Made by a program: the position numbers and the translations under genes | DNA from: an uncultured Draconibacterium sp. | Lineage (GTDB): Bacteria; Bacteroidota; Bacteroidia; Bacteroidales; Prolixibacteraceae | NCBI RefSeq assembly: GCF_963677575.1 | Contig: NZ_OY782038.1 | Coordinates: 372,001-436,000, forward strand | DNA: 64,000 nt | Reading direction: 5' to 3' | Notes under the pieces: model-generated | The model's database searches: none | What the model was told of the DNA's origin: nothing | The model's input: the letters and a program-made list of their open reading frames with translations, nothing else | In this document: positions 54,859 through 63,199 of the stretch, one piece after another | Position numbering within the stretch: the first letter of the stretch is position 1 | How the letters are laid out: each line of letters begins with the position of its first letter

Positions 54859-55356
54859 TTAATAATTGTGATACCTTTTCGTACCACATTGAGCGTATTT
54901 ATATTCTCGTGTAAGCGGGTATTTTAATCGAGGCAATTGTTCCTTTATAAAATCGCCATAAGCAGCCGTTCGTTCTGCGGGAATAGTGTTTTGAAAAGTC
55001 GTATCCAATACATAGTACAAATAGTATTCTACCTCACCTTCGGGCGTACAATAAACCCGGTCCCATAATACAATCGAAGAATCAGTGGTTCCCCAATCAA
55101 AATGATTATCTTTTATAAGATTTTCCACTTGCTTTCTATACCCCAGCCAAATGTTAAACAGGCTGTCACTTTCAGCATCGTTGGTTGCCGTACTTAGCAA
55201 ATTCGTATAAACCGTATCGAGTTTTTCGAAATCAAATGCCATGCGGATCTCTTTCTCACTTAAATTATATACCTCTGGCTTAATAACTTCTTTTTCAGAT
55301 TGTTTACAACCAATAAGAAAAACAGCTAAGCAAATTGGGAGTATAAAGTTTTTCAT
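54859..55356 (-). CDS. Small lipoprotein, hypothetical
   Basis: 165 residues. The lipoprotein signal is ILPICLAVFLIGC. The mature part is polar, rich in Tyr, Glu and Trp, with no recognised domain. It lies between the BlaR1-like gene (10 bp) and the TPR gene (18 bp), so it is probably co-expressed with both. Confidence 0.65.
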   Translation of the reverse strand: MKNFILPICLAVFLIGCKQSEKEVIKPEVYNLSEKEIRMAFDFEKLDTVYTNLLSTATNDAESDSLFNIWLGYRKQVENLIKDNHFDWGTTDSSIVLWDRVYCTPEGEVEYYLYYVLDTTFQNTIPAERTAAYGDFIKEQLPRLKYPLTREYKYAQCGTKRYHNY

Positions 55357-55366
55357 GTTTTATTAT

Positions 55367-56785
55367 TTATTGAAGAACAAAGTTTATTGGCACTGTATAA
55401 CTCACGTTAACCGGCTCACCACGCTGATATCCGGGTTTCCACTTAGGTAAGGAATTAACAACTCGCAGTGCCTCTTTATCAATTGATGGATCAACACCCC
55501 TTGCAATTTTCGCATTGGCAATTTTACCTTCACCCGTAACAACAAAGGTTACATATACTTTACCCTGAATACCATTTTGAATTGCAATATCAGGATACTT
55601 AATTGAGGCAGCAATGAATTTCCGAAGCTCCAAATCTCCTCCAGGAAATTCCGGCATATCCTCAACAATAAAAAATACCTGGTCCTCTTCGGCCAATTCA
55701 AGTGGTACCTGCTCTTTACTTTTTACAAGGAAAACAGCACCGGTACTATCGGTATCAAAATCGTATTTGTTTTTGCCATTCAGCATTTCATGTAAAAATT
55801 CCAAATCTTCCTGGCTGCCCTCCAATTTCGCGCCGTCATCAGCCAATCGAATAGTGATTTTTCGTTCGTTACTATCCTCAACTTTAGTCACCTGAAGTGC
55901 TTCTTTTTGTTCACATGCAAAAATCACAACTAAAGCCAACAATGAGACAAGCCCCAAAATATACTTTAGATTCGCCAGTTTCGATGACCTGATTTTTGAA
56001 ATCATCTGAATCCGTTTTTTTACCAGCGACGAATTGAAATTATTGGCAATATCAAGCTGCACACCAACAGCCTGACTTAAAAGCAATTGTTTATACTGAG
56101 CAGAACTTATTCCGGAATTCAGAACCGCATGATCGGCAAGGTACTCATGATTTTCGCGAATGGCACGTTTTAATAGCCACATAAACGGATTGAACCACTG
56201 AAAAACTGTAAGGATTTCAAGAATCAGTACATCAAATGTATGTCCCTGCTTGATGTGTTCCATTTCGTGGGTCACCATTTTTTCGTAACCCGATTCCTTT
56301 TTCATGTCTGGATTGATAAAAATATAGCCCAAAAAAGAGAAAGGACTGAATTCTTTATCAACCATCACAAAACGATAATTATCAATATGTTGAACCTCAT
56401 TTTTCGAAATGATTAATAAGATTTGAATGATCCGAAAAATCATTCTTCCGAGGAAAAACGTTAAGCCCAATAAATAAATAAGAATGATAATTTTGCTCGA
56501 ACTGATTGATTGTACCATTGCGCCGGAAAAATCCTGCCCATAAATAGTAACCGCCTCTAAAACATTTCGGTATGGTGTTACGGTAACTTCGGCCAGCATG
56601 TTTGACTGCGGCGAATAAACCCGGAAATGCAGAAATGGCAGAATGACCGAAAACAAAATTGAAAAAAGCAGGAAAAGCCGGTTTAAACGGAAAAATGTTT
56701 CTTTCCGTAAAAACAACACGTAAATAAGCGACAGCAACGACAGGCTTATTCCCGACTCAATAATAAAATTCACTAAATTATTCAT
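55367..56785 (-). CDS. BlaR1-type M56 metallopeptidase fused to a TonB C-terminal domain
   Basis: 472 residues. N-terminal membrane helices are followed by the peptidase_M56 motif VTHEMEHIKQGH (HExxH). Further membrane helices come next, including LGLVSLLALVVIFACE. The C-terminus (residues ~370-472) is a TonB domain (IQGKVYVTFVV, PKWKPGYQRGEPVNVSYTVPINF). BlaR1-type proteins sense envelope signals and trigger cleavage of BlaI. Here the usual penicillin-binding sensor is replaced by a TonB-like domain. It overlaps blaI by 8 bp. Confidence 0.85.
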   Translation of the reverse strand: MNNLVNFIIESGISLSLLSLIYVLFLRKETFFRLNRLFLLFSILFSVILPFLHFRVYSPQSNMLAEVTVTPYRNVLEAVTIYGQDFSGAMVQSISSSKIIILIYLLGLTFFLGRMIFRIIQILLIISKNEVQHIDNYRFVMVDKEFSPFSFLGYIFINPDMKKESGYEKMVTHEMEHIKQGHTFDVLILEILTVFQWFNPFMWLLKRAIRENHEYLADHAVLNSGISSAQYKQLLLSQAVGVQLDIANNFNSSLVKKRIQMISKIRSSKLANLKYILGLVSLLALVVIFACEQKEALQVTKVEDSNERKITIRLADDGAKLEGSQEDLEFLHEMLNGKNKYDFDTDSTGAVFLVKSKEQVPLELAEEDQVFFIVEDMPEFPGGDLELRKFIAASIKYPDIAIQNGIQGKVYVTFVVTGEGKIANAKIARGVDPSIDKEALRVVNSLPKWKPGYQRGEPVNVSYTVPINFVLQ

Positions 56786-57164
56786 CGGTGTCCCGGTTTT
56801 CGTTTTCTATATCGCGTTTCACATCCTCCATTAGTTCATCCAGTTCCGATAAACTCATGTTGTCTTCCTTAGCAAAAAACGAAACCATTTCCTGGAACGA
56901 GCCGCTGAAATAATTTCGCATAAAATTTTTCATAAACGAACGGGTGTATTCCTTACGCGAAATCAATGGAAAGTATTCATGAGTTTTTCCATAAGCATTG
57001 TGCCCCACAAAACCTTTCTTTTCCAAAATGCGAATAATCGTCGAAACCGTATTATATGCGGGTTTTGGAACCGGCATTTTTTCAATAATGTCTTTCACAA
57101 ATGCTTTTTCAAGTTTCCAAAGTAATTGCATTACCTGTTCTTCGGCTTTAGTAAGTTCCTTCAT
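56778..57164 (-). CDS. BlaI/MecI family transcriptional repressor
   Basis: 128 residues. The winged helix is TKAEEQVMQLLWKLEKAFVKDIIEKMPVPKPAYNTVSTIIRILEKKGFVGH, matching BlaI. The dimer region follows, with an acidic tail. It presumably represses this cluster until the M56 protein, encoded in overlap downstream, signals its cleavage. No beta-lactamase gene is adjacent. Confidence 0.9.
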   Translation of the reverse strand: MKELTKAEEQVMQLLWKLEKAFVKDIIEKMPVPKPAYNTVSTIIRILEKKGFVGHNAYGKTHEYFPLISRKEYTRSFMKNFMRNYFSGSFQEMVSFFAKEDNMSLSELDELMEDVKRDIENENRDTDE

Positions 57165-57263
57165 TTTGTTCGTTTATTTTTGATTTCGGCTAAACTACAA
57201 AAACTGTACCTGAAAAATTAGTTAGAGAACTATTCTTTTAGGTACAGTTTAAAAATAGAGCTA

Positions 57264-58019
57264 TTAATCTAATGCAAAATTGATAGGTACAGTGTATGAA
57301 ACCCGAACTGGCTCACCCCGCTGTTTACCCGGTTTCCACATTGGCAAATCTTTTACTACACGAAGCGCTTCCTTGTCCAGCGAAGGATCTACACCACGTG
57401 CTATTTTTACATCGCCAACCGAACCATCTTTTTCAACTACAAAAGTAACATACACCTTGCCCTGTATTTTCTTCTTTTGCGCTACTTCAGGATAAGTAAG
57501 GGCATTAGCGATATACTTTCTTAACGCTTCGTCGCCACCCGGAAATTCAGGCATGTCTTCCACAATAAAAAACACAACATTAGCACCTTCTCCACTTTTA
57601 ATATTTTTCTCTTTGGCTGCTCCTCCATCTAAAGCAAATTTAATCGGTACCGTGTAACTCACCTTTACAGGAACATCTTTTTGTTTTCCGGGCTTCCAGG
57701 TTTTATCGAGTGCATTCATAACCCGCAAAGCCTCTTTATCGAGTGACGGATCAACACCGCGTGCTATTTTCGCATCTTCAATTATACCCTCTTCGTTAAC
57801 TACAAAAGTAATGTACACTTTTCCCTGAATACCATTCTCTTTGGCAGCAACCGGATATTTTACCAATGATGCAATATCATTGCGTAAAGCTTCGTCACCA
57901 CCCGGATATTCAGGCATATCTTCTACAATTACAAATACGTCTTCTTGCTTACTGTTATCCTGTGCGAATACATTCATTGTAAGGACTAAACCCAAAATGA
58001 TTAAAACAAAATTCCTCAT
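57264..58019 (-). CDS. Exported protein with two tandem TonB C-terminal domains
   Basis: 251 residues with a signal peptide (LIILGLVLTMNVFAQ) and then two TonB-C domains in tandem (residues ~25-130 and ~145-251). Both contain EDMPE[YF]PGGDEALR, IQGKVY[IV]TFVV and ARGVDPSLDKEALRV. No membrane anchor or proline-rich linker remains, so it cannot be a classical TonB energising protein. Binding a TonB box or peptidoglycan in the periplasm is possible. It lies between blaI and the TonB gene on the same strand. Confidence 0.8.
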   Translation of the reverse strand: MRNFVLIILGLVLTMNVFAQDNSKQEDVFVIVEDMPEYPGGDEALRNDIASLVKYPVAAKENGIQGKVYITFVVNEEGIIEDAKIARGVDPSLDKEALRVMNALDKTWKPGKQKDVPVKVSYTVPIKFALDGGAAKEKNIKSGEGANVVFFIVEDMPEFPGGDEALRKYIANALTYPEVAQKKKIQGKVYVTFVVEKDGSVGDVKIARGVDPSLDKEALRVVKDLPMWKPGKQRGEPVRVSYTVPINFALD

Positions 58020-58053
58020 AATTCTTTTTTATTAGTGGTTATTTTAAAATTTC

Positions 58054-58743
58054 TTACTGCAGCTTAAATGTAATTTGTGCATTGTAGTATACTTTTACCG
58101 GTTTGCCACGTTGTTTACCGGGTTTAAACCGTGGAAGGCTGTTAATTACCCGCAGTGCTTCTTTGTCCAGCGATGGATCAATCGGTCTTAGCACCTGAGC
58201 ATCACTTACATCTCCCGTTTCATTAACTACAAATTTCACATATACTCTTCCCTGAATCCCGTTTTCTTGTGCAATTACCGGATAACGAACATTGGAATTG
58301 ATGTACTGATACAAAGCTCGAATACCTCCCGGGAATTCCGGGACTTCCTCCACCACTACAAAAATTTCATCTACTGCCTCTTCTTCTTCATCCGTGCTTA
58401 CAATCAAAGGTTGCACATCAATAACAGTCTCATCATCAGCCTCGGTGTCTTCAATCAACAGCTCATCTTCTATCTCAATATCGTCGTCAACAATATTTAG
58501 CACCTCAATTACTTTTGGTGGCGGCGGCGGTGGCGGAGGTTTCAATTCCGCTTCCCTGGTAACGGGAATAATTTCCTCCTCAACCTCAAGCGATTGAATT
58601 ACTCCAAGCGAGTCTGCTTTTGCAGGTTTTGTTGTCCACTCAAAGGCTACAAGTGTGGCTCCCAGCGCTACTACTAACCCAATTAAAAAGAAGGTGTTTC
58701 GCTTTCTTTCCAAGTCGGCCTTTTGTTCTTTTTTTACTTCCAT
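58054..58743 (-). CDS. tonB: Energy transducer TonB
   Basis: 229 residues in classical TonB order. There is a cytoplasmic basic head, one membrane helix (residues ~17-35), a proline run (KPPPPPPPPK), a very acidic linker (residues ~82-120), and the TonB C-terminal domain. It links the proton motive force via ExbBD to outer-membrane receptors. Its C-domain is closely related to those in the next two cluster genes, suggesting local duplication. Upstream is 246 bp without a gene, probably the cluster promoter region. Confidence 0.88.
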   Translation of the reverse strand: MEVKKEQKADLERKRNTFFLIGLVVALGATLVAFEWTTKPAKADSLGVIQSLEVEEEIIPVTREAELKPPPPPPPPKVIEVLNIVDDDIEIEDELLIEDTEADDETVIDVQPLIVSTDEEEEAVDEIFVVVEEVPEFPGGIRALYQYINSNVRYPVIAQENGIQGRVYVKFVVNETGDVSDAQVLRPIDPSLDKEALRVINSLPRFKPGKQRGKPVKVYYNAQITFKLQ

Positions 58744-58989
58744 AATCGTCTAAATTTTGTTATTACTTAAAAAATTCACCGTTCATTTTTTAGTAAAACA
58801 ACAACCTCTTTCTGACTATAGCTTTTCAGTTATCCTTTCCGTGAACAAACATATAACTAATAAATCAGTTTTCAAACTAAATATTTAGTTATTTAAATTA
58901 CAAAAACTATAACTAACTGTTTTTATGATTTTTAAAACAACTATATTTTTAGTTTAAAGTAGAATAAAATATAGGTTGAAAAGGAATAT

Positions 58990-59757
58990 TTATAGAATTG
59001 TGAACGAATCACGATCGTTCAACAAAGGGAATTTTTTCCTGAAATCGTGTAATTCGGAGTAAGAAATTTCAAAGGTTTTAATCGCCTCTCCCTCTCCCAT
59101 AAACTTAGCCTCTCCTTTTGGAGAAATGCAAGAAGAATCGCCAAGATATTTTAAACCGGTGCCATCCGTTCCAACGCGGTTAATACCAAAACAATAAGCC
59201 TGATTTTCAATGGCCCGCGAAACGAGCAAATTTTTCCAAACATGGTGACGAGGAGCTGGCCAGTTGGCCATATAAAAAAGTACATCGTAATCTTCCAGAT
59301 TTCGGGCAAAAACCGGAAAACGAAGATCGTAACAAATCTGCGGACAAAATTTCCATCCTTTGTATTCAACAATTAATTTCTCACTTCCGGCTGTGTAATG
59401 CAAATGCTCCTGCCCCATACTGTACAAATGCCGCTTATCGTACGATTCGATTTTACCGTCAGGAAATACCCAAAGTGCGCGGTTATAGATCTTTCCAGCA
59501 TCTTCAATGATCAGGCTGCCAACCACTGCCGCGTTTTTATCAGCAGCTACCTGTTGCATCCATTTTGCTGACTTACCATCCATTGATTCCTTTAACTTCC
59601 CGGGCTGCATTGAAAAGCCGGTTGTAAACATTTCCGGGAGAATGATCACATCTGTCTCGTCAGTCTTTTCAAGCCATTCGGAATACTTCTCCAGATTTAC
59701 CTTTGGATTCTCCCAAATGATATCGGGTTGTATGATGGTTATTTTTAGGTTTTCCAT
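58990..59757 (-). CDS. Omega-amidase / carbon-nitrogen hydrolase (YafV type)
   Basis: 255 residues, nitrilase superfamily. The catalytic triad is visible: Glu in IILPEMFTTGFS, Lys in SYDKRHLYSMG, Cys in CPQICYDLRFPVF. The MQ.G.. and FYMANWP elements fit omega-amidase (alpha-keto acid amide hydrolase), which recycles transamination products of glutamine and methionine salvage. Monocistronic. Confidence 0.88.
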   Translation of the reverse strand: MENLKITIIQPDIIWENPKVNLEKYSEWLEKTDETDVIILPEMFTTGFSMQPGKLKESMDGKSAKWMQQVAADKNAAVVGSLIIEDAGKIYNRALWVFPDGKIESYDKRHLYSMGQEHLHYTAGSEKLIVEYKGWKFCPQICYDLRFPVFARNLEDYDVLFYMANWPAPRHHVWKNLLVSRAIENQAYCFGINRVGTDGTGLKYLGDSSCISPKGEAKFMGEGEAIKTFEISYSELHDFRKKFPLLNDRDSFTIL

Positions 59758-60034
59758 ATTGTTTCTCGCAGATTACACGGATAAACGTAGATTTTAATCT
59801 ATTCAAATGTAGTTAGAAGTAATTTGAAAAGAAAAGGATATTTTAAAGTCTTTGTGTTCTTTGTGGTTTCTTTTAAACACAAAGACACTAAGACGCAAGG
59901 AGAGATTATAATTTGCACCGTACTTTAGTGCGGTGATTAGTTGATGCGATAAAAAATGGCTTTAGCCGTTAAGGTGAGATTAAAGGCTAAAGCATGGCGC
60001 AAAAGATTCAGATAAAATACAATTTATCAGTTTC
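59758..60034. repeat. Intergenic palindromic (REP-like) elements
   Basis: Three inverted repeats lie in 230 bp. They are GTCTTTGTGT...ACACAAAGAC (near 59848-59886), GCACCG-TACTTTAGTG-CGGTG (near 59914-59935), and GCTTTAGCC...GGCTAAAGC (59961-59994). Such dispersed hairpins are typical of REP/RAYT-type intergenic elements in Bacteroidota; no RAYT transposase gene is in the window. Confidence 0.4.
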
Positions 60035-63000
60035 TCAATTCAATAATTTAGCATCTCCGACAACATTTGCCTTCAACAACCGACTTTTATCCGGTGCCTT
60101 CAATCGTGTTGATGGCTCTTCCAAATTCTCGTTGGGCAGGCGGTAAATTTCGGTAGCTTCAATAGTAAGAAAGCCAAATTCTTCCACTACTTTTCCTTTT
60201 ATCAGGTAACAGCCTCCACCCGAAAAAGGGTAACACGCAGCAATCTCAGGAAACTGCAGCGTATCAATCCAGTGTCCTTCAAAATCAATGAATACGCCAA
60301 AGCTCATACTTTTCCCATCGTTGGTGCGGGTACGTTTTACATGCACCAAACTTCCCACAATTGCAACATTCTGATTAATCAGAAAAGCCAGATCGGCGGC
60401 AGTGGTTGGCGGCAATTGCATATCTTCCAGCAAATGAAAAGGCGAGCAAGAAACCGGGAAACCCAGTAGTTCAATTTCGTCGTAAGCGTTTTCCAGCGGA
60501 TGGTAGTACAATTCCGGGATTTTAAACTCCTTCACTTCCTGCTTGAACAAAGTGCGCTCGGGTGCTGTCTTTTTCGATTTCGACAAAATAAAATGCGCGT
60601 TCCACAACAATTCTTTTTTCGACTTGCGGGTAAAATTAAAGGCGCCAATCCGTATCAAAATACTCAGTTGCTCCAACGAAATGGGCACTCGTTCCAGAAA
60701 ATCCTGTAAACTGTGGTAATAACCACCCCGGTAACGCTCTTTCAATACAGCATTTATGGTATTCGTTTCCAGGCTTTTTAAAAATCCCAAACCAAGATGA
60801 ATAACTTTTCCGTCGATCACAGTCTGCTTTTCGCTACGGTTAACACAGGGCGGAAAAATTGTTGCCCCGTGCATACGCGCCTCGTGTACATATAACTCGG
60901 TACGGTAAAAGCCACCGCCGTTATTGATGGTTGCCACAATATACTCCAGCGGATAATACGCCTTTATAAACAGCGCCTGGAAACTCTCCACCGCATACGA
61001 CGCTGAGTGCCCTTTGGAAAAAGCGTAGTTGGCAAAACTCTCAATCTGCTCCCACACACGCTTTACCAAATCGAGTGCATAACCACGTTCCGCACAATTG
61101 GAGAAAAATTTATCTTTGATCTTTCCGAACTCGTTGCGCTGCTTGAATTTCCACGACATACCACGACGCAAAATATCCGATTCGGCCAGTGTGAGTCCTG
61201 CAAACAAATGCGCCACTTTAATCACATCTTCCTGGTAAACCATCACACCGTAGGTTTCTTCCAGCAAATTGTAAAGTGCCGGAGCCTCGGCTTTAGCTGC
61301 CACACAACGGCTACTGTCGCGGTAACGCAGAATATACTCGCGCATCATTCCGCTTTGTGCTACCCCCGGACGAATAATAGAACTGGCAGCTACCAAACGC
61401 AGGTAATCGTCGGCCTCCAGCTTGGTCAGCAGCATCCGCATAGCGGGCGATTCCACATAAAAACAACCGATGGTATTTCCGCGTTTCAACAGATCTTTTA
61501 TCTGTTCATCTTCTTTAAAAGTACTCAGATCGTGAATATCAATCTCGGCACCTGCATTTTCCTGCACTAACTGAATAGCATCCTGAATTTTACTTAAGCC
61601 ACGCTGCCCCAGAATATCGAACTTGGCAAACCCAATATCTTCGGCTTCGAGCATACTAAAATGTACTGTAGGAAAACCTTTTGGCGGTAAAATGGTTGCC
61701 GAGTACGCACTAATAGGCTCTTCAGAAATAAGGATTCCACTGGAGTGCACACTCAAATGGCTCGGGAAACCGTGAAGTAGTTTACTGTACTGCAATACCA
61801 ACCGGCTTATATCATCCAGACCATTCAGGTTGGTTGCTTTTTGCAGCTTTTCAATTTCTGGTGTTGGTAAGCCAAATACCTTTCCCAGCTCGCGAATCAC
61901 CGATTTGTATTGAAAAGTAATGTAAGTTCCCACCAGCGCTGTATGATCCCATCCGTGTCGGTCGAAAATGTAGCGTGTAATATTATCGCGGTCGCGCGAA
62001 GCAAAATCGATGTCGAAATCGGGCGGGCTTTTCCTTGAGGGATTGATAAAACGCTCGAAATACAAATCCAGTTCAACAGGATCAACATCAGTAATACGCA
62101 GCAGATAGGCCACCATACTATTGGCGCCACTTCCCCGCCCCACATAGTAATAACCTTCGCGGCGGGCATACTCCACCATATCCCGGTTAATAAGAAAATA
62201 CGAGGCAAAATTCATTTGTCGGATTACCTGTAGCTCTTTTTCCATTCGCGCAACTATAGCCTCCGAAGGATTGCCAAAACGATATTTTAATCCTTCGTTC
62301 GCCAGCTTTGTCAGCAATTCTAAATCTTCTTCGGGTGAAGAGGTAAAACTTTTTTTGTTTTTGGCTTTATTAAAAGTAAAATGAACGGAGCAATTGTTGA
62401 GCAAACGTTGTGTATTTTCAATAATATCCGGAAAATCACAAAATACTTCTCTGATTTTTTCCTGCGGAAACATAATCTCATCCGAACTGGCTTCTTCACT
62501 TTTAGGCAGACGGCTCAACAACGTATTATTATCGATTGTGCGCAAAAGCCGGTGAATATTAAAATCGCGTTTGTTCCGAAAAGTGACTGGCTGCAACACC
62601 ATCAGTTTTTCCCGGTGGTTGCGCAGGTCGCCAAATATTTTACTGATCTGTGTTGGTTTTACCCCGATAAACTCATTTTCGCGCAACAGTTTTGGATGCA
62701 CTTTTCCAACCGGATAAATAAAATACACGTCCTCCATTTCCGGAGCTCGTTCTGCAAAATCAGCTTCTTCGTGCAAATGTACGGTCAGGTGCTCGTTCAG
62801 CTTCTGAAAGCCACTGTTATTTTGTGCAATGCCAATGTATTGCTGTTGTGCACCATTTCTGAAATCGATGCCCACAACCGGACGCAGGTCTTTTCCCTCG
62901 CAACGACGGATAAAATCAATGGTTGCTGAAGTGTTGTTAATATCGGTCAACACCAACGAGTTGTAACCTTTTCCGGTAGCTTCATCAATCAACTCATCAA

Positions 63001-63058
63001 TGGAAAGCGTGCCAAATTTGTAGCTGTAATATGTATGACAATTTAATAACATAAACAA
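60035..63058 (-). CDS. DnaE-type DNA polymerase III alpha subunit, accessory (error-prone) form
   Basis: 1007 residues. The N-terminal PHP domain opens LLNCHTYYSYKFGTLS, diverged from the HxHSxYS of replicative DnaE. The C-family polymerase core has PDFDIDFASRDRD with the catalytic aspartates and GRGSGANSMVAYLL. A C-terminal OB-fold region follows (VAIVGSLVHVKRTRTNDGKSMSFGVF). It is shorter than replicative DnaE (about 1160-1250 residues) and is encoded next to a Y-family polymerase. This fits the DnaE2/ImuC-type translesion role. The second start, Met3, is equally likely. Confidence 0.85.
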   Translation of the reverse strand: MFMLLNCHTYYSYKFGTLSIDELIDEATGKGYNSLVLTDINNTSATIDFIRRCEGKDLRPVVGIDFRNGAQQQYIGIAQNNSGFQKLNEHLTVHLHEEADFAERAPEMEDVYFIYPVGKVHPKLLRENEFIGVKPTQISKIFGDLRNHREKLMVLQPVTFRNKRDFNIHRLLRTIDNNTLLSRLPKSEEASSDEIMFPQEKIREVFCDFPDIIENTQRLLNNCSVHFTFNKAKNKKSFTSSPEEDLELLTKLANEGLKYRFGNPSEAIVARMEKELQVIRQMNFASYFLINRDMVEYARREGYYYVGRGSGANSMVAYLLRITDVDPVELDLYFERFINPSRKSPPDFDIDFASRDRDNITRYIFDRHGWDHTALVGTYITFQYKSVIRELGKVFGLPTPEIEKLQKATNLNGLDDISRLVLQYSKLLHGFPSHLSVHSSGILISEEPISAYSATILPPKGFPTVHFSMLEAEDIGFAKFDILGQRGLSKIQDAIQLVQENAGAEIDIHDLSTFKEDEQIKDLLKRGNTIGCFYVESPAMRMLLTKLEADDYLRLVAASSIIRPGVAQSGMMREYILRYRDSSRCVAAKAEAPALYNLLEETYGVMVYQEDVIKVAHLFAGLTLAESDILRRGMSWKFKQRNEFGKIKDKFFSNCAERGYALDLVKRVWEQIESFANYAFSKGHSASYAVESFQALFIKAYYPLEYIVATINNGGGFYRTELYVHEARMHGATIFPPCVNRSEKQTVIDGKVIHLGLGFLKSLETNTINAVLKERYRGGYYHSLQDFLERVPISLEQLSILIRIGAFNFTRKSKKELLWNAHFILSKSKKTAPERTLFKQEVKEFKIPELYYHPLENAYDEIELLGFPVSCSPFHLLEDMQLPPTTAADLAFLINQNVAIVGSLVHVKRTRTNDGKSMSFGVFIDFEGHWIDTLQFPEIAACYPFSGGGCYLIKGKVVEEFGFLTIEATEIYRLPNENLEEPSTRLKAPDKSRLLKANVVGDAKLLN

Positions 63059-63199
63059 TGCCTAAATGCTTTAATGCGAGAATGCTTAAATCAGTTTCGA
63101 ATCACTAGTCACTGGTCATTGGTTCTGAACACTGCGACTGCTCACTGAACACTTTTCCTTCATTATTCTTAAATCCTTAATCATCATTCATCACTCAAT

